Of a DNA stretch of 17,254 nucleotides, positions 6,984 through 14,645 are shown in pieces (position 1 is the first letter of the stretch; the number at the start of each line of letters is the position of its first letter). The DNA is taken from contig JAJTHX010000360.1 of NCBI GenBank assembly GCA_021300125.1, positions 1-17,254 on the forward strand, in the 5' to 3' direction. The notes under the pieces are model-generated. The model was not told where the DNA came from and did not search any database. It saw only the letters and a list, made by a program, of their open reading frames with translations. The DNA is from Betaproteobacteria bacterium (lineage in GTDB: Bacteria; Pseudomonadota; Gammaproteobacteria; Burkholderiales; SG8-41). The position numbers and the translations under genes were made by a program.

Positions 6984-8057
6984 TCACGCATGATGGCGGG
7001 CAAGCGCCCAGGCCACGTGTTCGCGCACCAGTGGCGATGCGTCACCGGCGCGCGCGCGCAGCGCACCGATCACCTCCGGTGTGGACGGTGCATTGCCCAG
7101 GCCCACTGCGAGGTTGCGCAACCAGCGCTCGTAGCCGATGCGGTAGATCGCGCTGCCGGCCATGTGCGATTCGAAAGTCGCGCGATCCCAGGCAAACAGT
7201 TCGACCAGCGACACGTTGTCGAGGCCTTGGCGCACGGCGAAATCGGGCTCGGCGCTGGGGCGGGCAAAACGGTTCCACGGGCAGACCAGCTGGCAGTCGT
7301 CGCAGCCATAGACGCGGTTGCCGACCAGCGGCCGCAGTTCTTCGGGAATCGCGCCCTTGAGTTCGATGGTAAGGTAGGAAATGCAGCGCCGCGCGTCGAG
7401 CCGGTAGGGCGCAACGATGGCCCGCGTCGGGCAGATGTCGATGCAGCGCATGCAGCTTCCGCAATGCTCTTGCTGCGGCTCATCCGGCGGCAGCGGCAGG
7501 TCGGTATAGATCTCGCCCAGGAAAAACAGGGAGCCCGCCTCGCGGTTGAGCAGCAGCGTGTGCTTGCCCCTCCAGCCCAGCCCGGCCTTTTCCGCAAGTG
7601 CCACCTCCATTACCGGCGCGCTGTCGGTGAACACACGATAACGTTGGCCGCCCACCGCTGCGCTAATGCGGTCAGCGAGTTTCTGCAGCCGTGCGCGCAA
7701 CAGCTTGTGGTAATCGCGGCCGGTGGCATAGCGCGAGATGAAGGCCAGGCTGCCGTCGCGGATCACCGACCAGCTGTCGCGCGCCGCCGCCGGCGTGTAG
7801 TCAATGCGCGCGCTGATCACCCGCAGCGTGCCCGGCACCAGCTCTGCGGGCCGGCTGCGTTTGCTGCCATGGCGTACCATATAATCCATGTCGCCCTGCC
7901 AGCCGCGCGCAAGCCATTCGGCCAGCCCGGGCTCGGCGGCCGACAGGTCGCAGTCGGCCACACCGATCTGCTGAAACCCCAATGCCGCGCCCCAGCGCCG
8001 GATGTCATCGCGCAGTGCAGCCCCGTCAACCGTCCCGAATGCGTCAGCCTCTTGCAT
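6984..8057 (-). CDS. queG: Epoxyqueuosine reductase QueG
   Basis: A 357-residue QueG, the cobalamin- and iron-sulfur-dependent enzyme that reduces epoxyqueuosine to queuosine at position 34 of tRNAs with GUN anticodons. Two 4Fe-4S cluster motifs are visible: CGSCMRCIDICP (cysteines 199, 202, 205, 209) and CDDCQLVCPWN (252, 255, 259). The catalytic-domain segment TDSAPVMEVALAEKAGLGW begins at about 144, with D145 as the probable catalytic Asp. The C-terminal HEAT-like region runs from about 310 to the end. The start at 8057 gives an N-terminus that fits E. coli QueG; upstream in-frame ATGs as far as 8159 would run into the tsaE coding sequence. The start codon overlaps the proposed divergent tsaE start by a few bases, so the two genes must share a very compact promoter region. 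Confidence 0.95.
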   Translation of the reverse strand: MQEADAFGTVDGAALRDDIRRWGAALGFQQIGVADCDLSAAEPGLAEWLARGWQGDMDYMVRHGSKRSRPAELVPGTLRVISARIDYTPAAARDSWSVIRDGSLAFISRYATGRDYHKLLRARLQKLADRISAAVGGQRYRVFTDSAPVMEVALAEKAGLGWRGKHTLLLNREAGSLFFLGEIYTDLPLPPDEPQQEHCGSCMRCIDICPTRAIVAPYRLDARRCISYLTIELKGAIPEELRPLVGNRVYGCDDCQLVCPWNRFARPSAEPDFAVRQGLDNVSLVELFAWDRATFESHMAGSAIYRIGYERWLRNLAVGLGNAPSTPEVIGALRARAGDASPLVREHVAWALARHHA

Positions 8058-8522
8058 AACCCCGATCATAAGCTGCGCCTGCATTTGGCCGCCGAGCCCG
8101 ACACCCTGGATCTCGGCCGCCGGCTGGCCGGCGCAATCCAGCCAGGCCTGGTCATCCATCTGCGCGGCGACCTTGGCGCGGGCAAGACCACCCTGGCGCG
8201 CGGGCTGCTGCGCGGCCTGGGCTACGAGGGCCGCGTGAAAAGCCCCACCTTTACCCTGCTTGAACCTTACAAGTTTTCTAGGTTAAACTTGTATCACTTT
8301 GATTTTTATCGGTTCCTCGACCCTGAGGAACTGGCGGACGCGGGTTTTCGCGAGTATTTCAACCCGCAGTCCGTGTGCCTGATCGAGTGGCCGGAAAAGG
8401 CGCCCGACCTGCCACCCGCGGATCTCGACATCATCCTGGAACCGGCGCCCGCAGGACGCGCCGTGACGCTCACGGCTCAGACGGAGATCGGCCGGCGTTG
8501 TCTCGACTCAATGCAGCCCTGA
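8052..8522 (+). CDS. tsaE: tRNA threonylcarbamoyladenosine biosynthesis ATPase TsaE
   Basis: A protein of about 156 residues (from the TTG start) that is the ATPase partner of TsaB and TsaD in making t6A37 in tRNAs reading ANN codons. The Walker A motif GDLGAGKTT is at about 39-47, followed by SPTFTLLEPY, the conserved HFDFYRF segment and CLIEWPEKAPD. No in-frame ATG or GTG exists near the expected N-terminus. TTG at 8052 is the best candidate, overlapping the first codons of the divergent queG; no good ribosome-binding site is seen, so the start is uncertain. A 42-nt patch (8268-8309) in the middle of the gene is only about 24% GC and uses codons rare in the rest of the window. The 3' end may overlap the amiC start region if amiC uses TTG at 8498. 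Confidence 0.9.
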   Translation: MHNPDHKLRLHLAAEPDTLDLGRRLAGAIQPGLVIHLRGDLGAGKTTLARGLLRGLGYEGRVKSPTFTLLEPYKFSRLNLYHFDFYRFLDPEELADAGFREYFNPQSVCLIEWPEKAPDLPPADLDIILEPAPAGRAVTLTAQTEIGRRCLDSMQP

Positions 8523-8542
8523 GACTCAACTGCCCTGCGGCA

Positions 8543-9883
8543 ATGGCGCCGCGACACTGCTGTTTTCTGATCCGGTGGCTGCTGCTTGCCCTGGCGCTGT
8601 TGGCACCGCCGCTGCAGGCCAATGAAATCCAGGTCAGCTCCACCCGTGTCTGGCCCGCACCCGACTACACCCGTGTCACCTTCGAGTCGCCGCAGCCGAT
8701 CCGCCACAGCCTGTTTACCCTCGACAATCCCCAGCGGCTGGTGCTCGACCTCGAAGGTGTGGCGCTCAATGCCGCGCTGACCGACCTGGCCGGCCGCATC
8801 AACGCCAACGACCCCTACGTGAAGGGCGTGCGCGTGGCCCGCTTCAAACCCGGCGTGGTGCGCCTCGTGTTCGACCTCAAGACCCAGGTCAAACCGGAGG
8901 CGTTCACGCTGGCGCCGATTGCCGGCTACGGCCATCGCCTGGTGCTGGATGTCTACCCGCTGGTCCCGCCGGACCCGCTGCTGGCCTTCCTCAACCGCCG
9001 CGACGCGGAAGCGGCCACCCCGCCGGCAGCCCAGCCCCCCGCGCCGGCGGCACCCGGCGCGGATGCCGCGGCGACGGGGCCGCAGGCCACACCGCCGGCC
9101 ACGCAGAAACCCGAACCGGCGCCATCGGCAAAGCCGGCGCCCCGGCCGCAGCTTCCGGGCAGCGAACGGCTGATCATTGTCGCCATTGACGCCGGCCACG
9201 GCGGCGAGGACCCCGGCGCCATCGGCCGCGGCGGCACCAAGGAAAAGCACATCACGCTGCAGATCTCGCAGAAACTGAAGGAACGCATCGACGCCGAGCC
9301 CAACATGCGCGCCGTGCTGACCCGCACCGGCGACTACTTCATCCCGCTGCACATGCGCGTGGAAAAGGCGCGCCGCGCCAAGGCCGACCTGTTCATCTCG
9401 GTGCATGCCGACGCCTTCATCAAACCCACCGCCAACGGTTCCTCCGTGTTTGCGCTGTCCGAACGCGGCGCGACCTCGGTCGCTGCACGCTGGCTGGCCA
9501 AGCGCGAAAATGACGCCGACCTGATCGGCGGCGTCAACCTCGGCATCAAGGATCCCTACCTAAAGCAGACCCTGCTCGACCTGTCGCAGACCGCCACCAT
9601 CAACGACAGCCTGAAGGTCGGCAAATCGGTGCTGCAGCAGATGGGCCAGGTCAACCGCCTGCACAAGAACTACGTCGAGCAGGCCGGGTTCGCCGTGCTC
9701 AAGGCGCCGGACATCCCCTCGATCCTGATCGAGACCGCCTTCATCAGCAATCCCGATGAGGAAAAGAAACTGCGCGACCCCGGGCACCAGGACCGGCTGG
9801 CCGATGCCATCGTCAGCGGCATCCGCGCCTACTTTGCGAAAAATCCGCCGCTCGCACCGGCACAGGTCGCCACCACTCCCTGA
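8543..9883 (+). CDS. amiC: N-acetylmuramoyl-L-alanine amidase, AmiC/AmiB type
   Basis: A 446-residue periplasmic amidase that cleaves the stem peptide from peptidoglycan during septum splitting. It has a signal peptide (hydrophobic LIRWLLLALALLAPP, likely cleavage after LQA at 26), an AMIN domain (about 28-140) for septal targeting, and a Pro/Ala-rich linker (about 155-205). The Amidase_3 domain follows (208-432). Zinc and catalytic residues are visible: H219 in DAGHGG, E234, H288 in SVHAD and E397 in IETAFISN. The insertion at about 300-370 matches the autoinhibitory region of EnvC/NlpD-activated amidases, so activator control is likely. The ATG at 8543 lies 20 nt after tsaE and has no clear Shine-Dalgarno; a TTG at 8498 with GGAG upstream would add 15 residues. 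E. coli-type order would place mutL next, but here it is 4.8 kb away. Confidence 0.93.
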   Translation: MAPRHCCFLIRWLLLALALLAPPLQANEIQVSSTRVWPAPDYTRVTFESPQPIRHSLFTLDNPQRLVLDLEGVALNAALTDLAGRINANDPYVKGVRVARFKPGVVRLVFDLKTQVKPEAFTLAPIAGYGHRLVLDVYPLVPPDPLLAFLNRRDAEAATPPAAQPPAPAAPGADAAATGPQATPPATQKPEPAPSAKPAPRPQLPGSERLIIVAIDAGHGGEDPGAIGRGGTKEKHITLQISQKLKERIDAEPNMRAVLTRTGDYFIPLHMRVEKARRAKADLFISVHADAFIKPTANGSSVFALSERGATSVAARWLAKRENDADLIGGVNLGIKDPYLKQTLLDLSQTATINDSLKVGKSVLQQMGQVNRLHKNYVEQAGFAVLKAPDIPSILIETAFISNPDEEKKLRDPGHQDRLADAIVSGIRAYFAKNPPLAPAQVATTP

Positions 9884-9974
9884 GCCGCCCGGGCACTGGA
9901 ACACGGCCGGGGCGGACGCGTAAGATATGCGCCACCACAGAGGCGCAACCCATGCGCCCGGAACCGAGGAAAAG

Positions 9975-10754
9975 ATGATCCCCCGCACTGCCGCGCTGCT
10001 CGCGCTGCTCGCATTGACCGGCTGCGCTGCCACCGGCCCCGTCACACCGGAGACGGTCACCCTGCCCCAGGTCAGCCATTTCTCCGCGCAGAACCCCGGC
10101 GAACGCCTGCCCACCGGCTGGCAGCCGTGGACGCTCTCGCGTTTCAAGCGCCCGACCGAATACCGGCTGGTCGATTATCAGGGCCGCACGGTGGTGCGCG
10201 CCCGTGCACGCGGCTCGGCTTCTGGCCTGGTGCATCCGCTGACACTGGAGCCCGAACGCTATCCGTATCTGCAATGGCAATGGAAGGTCGAGCAGCTGAT
10301 CGCCAAGGCCGACAACACCCAGAAGCACCTCGAGGATTCGCCGGTGCGGCTGGTGGTGAGCTTCGGCGGTGACATCGACCGCCTGCCGCTGGCCGACCGC
10401 ATGTTCTTTGACAACGTGCGCCTGCTCACCGGACAGCAGCTGCCCTACGCCACGCTGATGTACATCTGGGAAAACCGCGCGCCGCTGGATACCGTGATCG
10501 CCAACCGCCACACCAGCCGCATCAAGATGATCGTCGCCGAATCGGGCCGCGACCGGCTCGGCCGCTGGCAGGAAGTCACGCGCAACGTGCTGGAGGACTA
10601 CCGCCGCGCCTTCGGCGAGGAACCGGGGCCGATCATCGCCGTGGGCATCATGACCGACACCGACAACACCGGCGACAACGTCCACGCCTGGTACGGCGAC
10701 ATCGAATTCCGGCGCAACCGGCCGGCGGCGCCCGCCCTCGCCAGCCAGAACTGA
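9975..10754 (+). CDS. DUF3047 family lipoprotein
   Basis: A 259-residue protein matching DUF3047, a family of unknown function. The N-terminus MIPRTAALLALLALTGC ends in a lipobox (L14-T15-G16-C17), so it is probably a lipidated, membrane-anchored protein facing the periplasm. The mature part has the family's beta-rich look, with segments such as YLQWQWKVE, RLVVSFGGD, LMYIWEN and GIMTDTDNTG. GAGGA 4-5 nt before the ATG at 9975 fixes the start; an in-frame ATG at 9927 would bury the lipobox. It lies 91 nt after amiC on the same strand. A GC-rich imperfect stem (9885-9915) lies in the gap but has no T tract. Its job is unknown; nothing in the sequence shows an enzymatic motif. Confidence 0.85.
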   Translation: MIPRTAALLALLALTGCAATGPVTPETVTLPQVSHFSAQNPGERLPTGWQPWTLSRFKRPTEYRLVDYQGRTVVRARARGSASGLVHPLTLEPERYPYLQWQWKVEQLIAKADNTQKHLEDSPVRLVVSFGGDIDRLPLADRMFFDNVRLLTGQQLPYATLMYIWENRAPLDTVIANRHTSRIKMIVAESGRDRLGRWQEVTRNVLEDYRRAFGEEPGPIIAVGIMTDTDNTGDNVHAWYGDIEFRRNRPAAPALASQN

Positions 10755-10761
10755 TCCGGCC

Positions 10762-11130
10762 TCAGCGTCCGGATTCTTCGCGGATCGCGGCCACCGCGCG
10801 CCCGATATCGTCCTCGCTGCCGGCAAAACCCAGCGACAGGCGCAACGCACCATCCTTGACATTGGCGATCACGTGATGACGCTCGCGCAGGCGATCCATC
10901 AGCGAACCCGCATCGGCCACCGCGACGCTGACGATCTGCGCGCGCCCGGCCCAGGGCCGCGCGGTGTTGACTTCAAGGCCCGCGGCTTCGAGGCGCTCGA
11001 TCAGCAGCGTGGTCAGGTGACGCACCCGCGACTCGATGGCGGGCAGACCGATGGACTGCAGGAAGGCGGCGCCGCGGCGCAGGACATGCAGGCCGAGGAA
11101 ATTCGGATTGCCGCCCTCGAAATGGTGCGC
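10762..11130 (-). pseudogene. Class V aminotransferase, C-terminal remnant
   Basis: Reading leftward from about 11130, the minus strand encodes about 120 residues: HHFEGGNPNFLGLHVL, then a helical segment, a central beta strand AQIVSVAV and the C-terminal LRLSLGFAGSEDDIGRAV before the stop at 10762. The RFEGG-PN-type motif and the C-terminal pattern identify the small-domain end of a PLP-dependent class V aminotransferase/cysteine desulfurase-like enzyme. The whole N-terminal part, including the PLP lysine, is missing. Upstream the frame runs into unrelated sequence and a stop (TGA from 11152-11154). A GTG at 11025 could open an 87-residue reading frame, but it would have no active site. The gene is cut at its 5' side exactly where the Bug remnant begins. 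Confidence 0.75.
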
Positions 11131-11394
11131 CGACCTTCGTCGAATCCGGCGTCAGGGATTTCGTCAGCTTCCCGTGTTACGGCATGTTTGCGCCCGCAGG
11201 ATTCCAGGGACATCACGACCACGCTCAATGCCGCGATCAACAAGGGCCTTAACGGGCCCGACGTGCGCGAGCGCTTCACCGCGATGACCTTCGACATCAG
11301 CACTGGCAGCCCCCAAGATTTCCGCCGGCTGCTGGTGCCGGAAGACCTGCGCTGGAAAGACGTGCAGAAGCAGGTCAACATCCGCCTCGACTGA
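11130..11394 (+). pseudogene. Tripartite tricarboxylate transporter substrate-binding (Bug/TctC) C-terminal remnant, frameshifted
   Basis: Two reading frames together give a Bug-family C-terminus. The first (11130-11201) reads PTFVESGVRDFVSFP, then YGMFAPAG. The second (11203-11394) reads SRDITTTLNAAINKGLNG and ends with VNIRLD before the stop. Bug proteins are periplasmic binding proteins of tripartite tricarboxylate (Ttc) transporters. A single extra base near 11202 links the two frames, so the copy is frameshifted. The first roughly two-thirds of the gene, including the signal peptide, is absent. An open frame running from 10873 to 11394 on the plus strand is a chimera of antisense aminotransferase sequence and this tail and should not be annotated as a gene. 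Confidence 0.78.
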
Positions 11395-11426
11395 GGCCCT
11401 CTCCCTGGCCGTTGATGCAAAACCGG

Positions 11427-12848
11427 TCAGCCTTTCAGCGCGACCAGTACCTCGTCCAGCATCTTTTTCGCATCGCCGAAGAGCATGCGATTATTTTCCT
11501 TGTAAAACAACGGGTTATCAACGCCAGCATAACCTGAGGCCATGCTCCGTTTCATCACGATGGAGGTCTTGGCCTTCCACACTTCAAGCACCGGCATGCC
11601 GGCAATGGGGCTCGCCGGATCGTCCTGCGCCGCCGGATTCACGATGTCGTTGGCACCGATCACCATCGCGACGTCAGTGTCGGGAAAGTCCTCGTTGAGT
11701 TCATCCATCTCGAGCACGATGTCGTAGGGCACCTTGGCTTCGGCGAGCAACACGTTCATGTGGCCGGGCATGCGGCCCGCAACCGGGTGGATGCCGAATC
11801 GCACGTTGACGCCCTTGTCGCGCAGGTGGCGCGTGATTTCCTGCACCGTATGCTGGGCCTGCGCCACCGCCATGCCGTAGCCGGGCACGATGATCACGTT
11901 CTTCGCCTCGCGCAGCAGCTCGGCGGTTTCCTGGGCACTGACCGACACCACCTCGCCCGCCGGCTGCGCCGCGCCACCGGCTGCCGGGGCCGGCGCGCCG
12001 CCACCGGTGCCGAAGCCGCCGGCGATGACGCTGACGAAATGGCGGTTCATCGCGCGGCACATGATGTAGGACAGGATCGCACCGCTGGAGCCCACCAGGG
12101 CACCGGTGACAATCAGCAGGTCATTCGAGAGCATGAAGCCGGTGGCCGCTGCCGCCCAGCCCGAGTAGCTATTGAGCATCGACACCACCACCGGCATGTC
12201 GGCGCCGCCGATGGCCATGACCATGTGGATGCCGAAGAGCAGCGCGATCACCGACATCACCACCAGTGGCGTCATGCCGGCACCGATGCTGTCGGCCTGG
12301 ATGAACCGGGCGCCGAAATAAATGACGACCAGCAGCCCGGCAAGGTTGAGCCAGTGCCGCGCCGGCAGCAGCAGCGGCTTGCCACCGATCTTGCCCGAGA
12401 GCTTGCCGAAGGCGACGATGGAACCCGAGAAGGTCACCAGGCCGATCAGGATGCCGAGGTAGATCTCGATTTCATGGATCAGCTTCTCGGCGCCCTGCAG
12501 GTGGCCGGTTGCCGCCGGATCAATGTAGGTGGCAAAGCCGACCAGTGCCGCTGCCAGGCCGACCAGGCTGTGCATCAGCGCCACCAGTTCCGGCATCTGG
12601 GTCATCTTGACGGTGCGCGCGGCATAGAGACCGATGGCAGCGCCGACCACCATCGCGCCGATGATCCAGGCATAGCCCTGGCTGTTGACCTGCGGCCCGA
12701 ACACCGTGGCCAGCACCGCGAGTGTCATGCCGGCGATGCCATACAGGTTGCCGCGGCGCGAGGTCTCGGGATGCGACAGGCCGCCGAGGCTGAGGATGAA
12801 CAGGATGATCGCGCCGATGTAGGCGACCGTGACGAGGCTCATGGACAT
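11427..12848 (-). CDS. pntB: NAD(P) transhydrogenase subunit beta
   Basis: A 473-residue beta subunit of the proton-translocating transhydrogenase, which moves hydride from NADH to NADP+ using the proton gradient. The N-terminal two-thirds (about 1-275) holds several membrane helices, with the proton-channel histidine in ALMHSLVG (H93, equivalent to E. coli beta H91). A Gly/Ala/Pro-rich hinge (277-299) leads to the NADP(H)-binding domain [14 protein letters not shown] (323-333), [12 protein letters not shown] (354-365), ANDIVNP (399-405) and [10 protein letters not shown] (433-442). Length is typical (about 460). The start at 12848 is preceded by AGGGAAA; a second ATG lies two codons downstream. 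It follows pntA by 27 nt on the same strand, as a normal pntAB operon. Its 3' end faces the Bug remnant, 32 nt away. Confidence 0.96.
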   Translation of the reverse strand: MSMSLVTVAYIGAIILFILSLGGLSHPETSRRGNLYGIAGMTLAVLATVFGPQVNSQGYAWIIGAMVVGAAIGLYAARTVKMTQMPELVALMHSLVGLAAALVGFATYIDPAATGHLQGAEKLIHEIEIYLGILIGLVTFSGSIVAFGKLSGKIGGKPLLLPARHWLNLAGLLVVIYFGARFIQADSIGAGMTPLVVMSVIALLFGIHMVMAIGGADMPVVVSMLNSYSGWAAAATGFMLSNDLLIVTGALVGSSGAILSYIMCRAMNRHFVSVIAGGFGTGGGAPAPAAGGAAQPAGEVVSVSAQETAELLREAKNVIIVPGYGMAVAQAQHTVQEITRHLRDKGVNVRFGIHPVAGRMPGHMNVLLAEAKVPYDIVLEMDELNEDFPDTDVAMVIGANDIVNPAAQDDPASPIAGMPVLEVWKAKTSIVMKRSMASGYAGVDNPLFYKENNRMLFGDAKKMLDEVLVALKG

Positions 12849-12875
12849 TTTCAGGTTTCCCTTGTTTGCGGAACC

Positions 12876-14462
12876 TTATTTACGGAACATATCGAGCATG
12901 CGCCGCGTCACCGCGAAGCCGCCGAACATGTTGATCGTGGTCAGCACGATGCCCGCCACCGCGAGCCCGAGGATCCAGGCCCCGGGCCGGCCCACCGCCT
13001 CGGTCACCGGCGGCGCCACCTGCACCAGCGCGCCGATGCAGATGATGCTGCTGATCGCATTGGTCACGCTCATCAGCGGCGTGTGCAGCGCGGGCGTCAC
13101 GTTCCACACCACCATGTAGCCGACAAAACAGGCGAGCACGAACACGGTGAAGTGGCCGAGGAAGGCCGGTGGCGCGTAGGCGCCGACGAACCAGAAGGCC
13201 AGCGCACCGATGCCGAACAGCAGCGCCAGCGCCTTCGCCGACATCGGCTCGCTGCTGCCGCCGTGGCCGTGGCCTTTTTTCTCGGCAGGCTTGGCCGCGG
13301 CCGCGGGTTTCGGCGGGGCCGCCGGCAGCTGGATCGGCGGTGGCGGCCAGGTGATGCCGCCCTCCTTGACCACAGTCAGGCCGCGGATCGCGTCGTCTTC
13401 CATGTTGACGTTGATCACGCCGTCCTTGGTCTTGCACAGTTCCTCGGTGAGCCGGAACAGGTTGGTGGCGTAGAGCGTGGACGACTGCTTGGCGAGGCGT
13501 GAATTGAGGTCGGTGTAACCGATGATGGTCACGCCGTGCTTCACCACCGCCCTGCCCGGCTCGGTCAGCTCGCAGTTGCCGCCGCGCTCGGCAGCCATGT
13601 CGACGATGACACTGCCCGGCTTCATGCTCTGCACCATCTCGGCGGTGATCAGCCGCGGTGCGGGTTTGCCGGGGATCAGTGCGGTGGTGATGATGACATC
13701 CACCTCGCGCGCCTGCTTCGCGTACATCTCGCGCTGCGCCTGCTGGAAGCCCTCGCTCATCACCTTGGCATAGCCGCCGCCGCCCGAGCCCTCCTCCTCG
13801 TAATCGACCTTGACGAATTCGCCGCCCAGCGAGACCACCTGGTCAGCCACCTCGGCACGGGTGTCGTTGGCGCGCACGATGGCGCCCAGGCCTGCGGCCG
13901 TGCCGATCGCGGCAAGGCCCGCGACACCGGCGCCGGCAATGAAGACCTTCGCCGGCGGCACCTTGCCCGCAGCAGTGATCTGTCCGTTGAAAAAACGGCC
14001 GAAAGCGTTGGCCGCCTCAATCACCGCGCGATAGCCCGCCACCCCGGCCTGCGAGGTGAGCGCATCCATCTTCTGTGCGCGGGAGAGCACCCGCGGCAGG
14101 CAGTCGATCGCCAGCACGGTGGCCTTTTTCGCGGCGAGCTGCTGCATCAGATCCGGGTTCTGTGCCGGCCAGACAAAGCCGAGCAGCGTGCCGCCCTCGC
14201 GCATCAGGCCGGCTTCATCGGCAGTGGGCACGCCCACCTTGAACACGATATCGGCACCGGACCAGAGCTCCGCCGCGCTGGCCGCAATCTGCGCGCCGGC
14301 TGCGCGGTAGCTGTCGTCACTGCAGTTGGCGGCATCGCCGGCCCCGGACTGCACCATCACCCCGAAGCCGAGCTTGATCAGCTTTTCGACCACTTCGGGC
14401 ACCGTGGCAACGCGTTTCTCGCCGGCTGCCGTTTCCTTCGGCACACCAATGACTTGTGGCAT
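12876..14462 (-). CDS. pntA: NAD(P) transhydrogenase subunit alpha (fused form)
   Basis: A 528-residue alpha subunit carrying the NAD(H)-binding domain I and the alpha part of the membrane domain in one chain, as in E. coli PntA (510 residues). It opens with VIGVPKETAAGEKRVA (4-19), the alanine dehydrogenase/PNT N-domain signature. The nucleotide-binding GAGVAGLAAIG (177-187) is followed by RANDTRAEV and the GYTDLNSRLA mobile-loop region (315-324). A Pro/Ala linker with a His/Gly-rich run (about 375-404) precedes four membrane helices (about 410-525). The ATG at 14462 has AGGGGA at good spacing; an ATG at 14555 would add 31 unrelated residues. A perfect -10 box at 14558-14563 and a hairpin in the leader precede it. 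Divergent from mutL. Confidence 0.96.
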   Translation of the reverse strand: MPQVIGVPKETAAGEKRVATVPEVVEKLIKLGFGVMVQSGAGDAANCSDDSYRAAGAQIAASAAELWSGADIVFKVGVPTADEAGLMREGGTLLGFVWPAQNPDLMQQLAAKKATVLAIDCLPRVLSRAQKMDALTSQAGVAGYRAVIEAANAFGRFFNGQITAAGKVPPAKVFIAGAGVAGLAAIGTAAGLGAIVRANDTRAEVADQVVSLGGEFVKVDYEEEGSGGGGYAKVMSEGFQQAQREMYAKQAREVDVIITTALIPGKPAPRLITAEMVQSMKPGSVIVDMAAERGGNCELTEPGRAVVKHGVTIIGYTDLNSRLAKQSSTLYATNLFRLTEELCKTKDGVINVNMEDDAIRGLTVVKEGGITWPPPPIQLPAAPPKPAAAAKPAEKKGHGHGGSSEPMSAKALALLFGIGALAFWFVGAYAPPAFLGHFTVFVLACFVGYMVVWNVTPALHTPLMSVTNAISSIICIGALVQVAPPVTEAVGRPGAWILGLAVAGIVLTTINMFGGFAVTRRMLDMFRK

Positions 14463-14488
14463 CACTTTCCCCTGGTTTGAGACGGGCG

Positions 14489-14535
14489 CGGCATCCGGAC
14501 CGCGGCACGCTAACGGCACCGTCCTGCGGATGCCG
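14489..14535 (-). promoter_or_regulatory. Inverted repeat in the pntA leader
   Basis: CGGCATCCG (14489-14497) and CGGATGCCG (14527-14535) are perfect 9-bp complements with a 29-nt spacer. They lie between the proposed pntA -10 box and the ATG, so they would form a hairpin in the leader RNA ending about 26 nt before the start codon. There is no T run after it on the pntA side. Function is unknown; it may be an mRNA leader structure, an operator or chance. Confidence 0.4.
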
Positions 14536-14557
14536 GAACGACTGTTGACCGCCATGA

Positions 14558-14563
14558 ATTATA
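14558..14563 (-). promoter_or_regulatory. Probable -10 box of the pntAB operon
   Basis: A perfect TATAAT on the minus strand lies about 95 nt upstream of the pntA ATG. Transcription would start near 14551 and give a leader of about 88 nt that includes the inverted repeat at 14489-14535. No good -35 hexamer is seen at 16-18 nt spacing, so an activator or an extended element may be needed. Confidence 0.5.
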
Positions 14564-14611
14564 CGGCCAGATCATGGAAAAACGCAGTGCAGCATGCGCC
14601 CCGGCAATGGC

Positions 14612-14639
14612 TTATCACCCGATAGTCAACGCTTATAAT
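14612..14639 (+). promoter_or_regulatory. Probable mutL promoter
   Basis: TTATCA (14612-14617, 4 of 6 match to TTGACA) and a perfect TATAAT (14634-14639) are spaced by 16 nt. The expected transcription start, about 7 nt after the -10 box, falls on or next to the A of the mutL ATG at 14646. No Shine-Dalgarno sequence fits between them. This suggests that mutL mRNA is leaderless or nearly so. Confidence 0.6.
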
Positions 14640-14645
14640 CCGGCG

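Noticed and set aside
6717..8051. Long plus-strand frame running into tsaE, suggesting a 601-residue fusion protein
   Set aside because: Everything before about 8052 is antisense to queG and the racemase-like gene. Only the last 156 codons show TsaE motifs, so it is not a fusion.
9885..9915. GC-rich imperfect stem after amiC as a terminator
   Set aside because: The arms need a bulged G and no T tract follows, so there is little support for intrinsic termination.
11760..13502. A 580-codon open frame on the plus strand opposite pntB and pntA
   Set aside because: It is the antisense of two firmly identified genes in GC-rich DNA, where stop codons are rare in the opposite frame. Its translation is His/Arg/Asp-rich with no recognisable domain.
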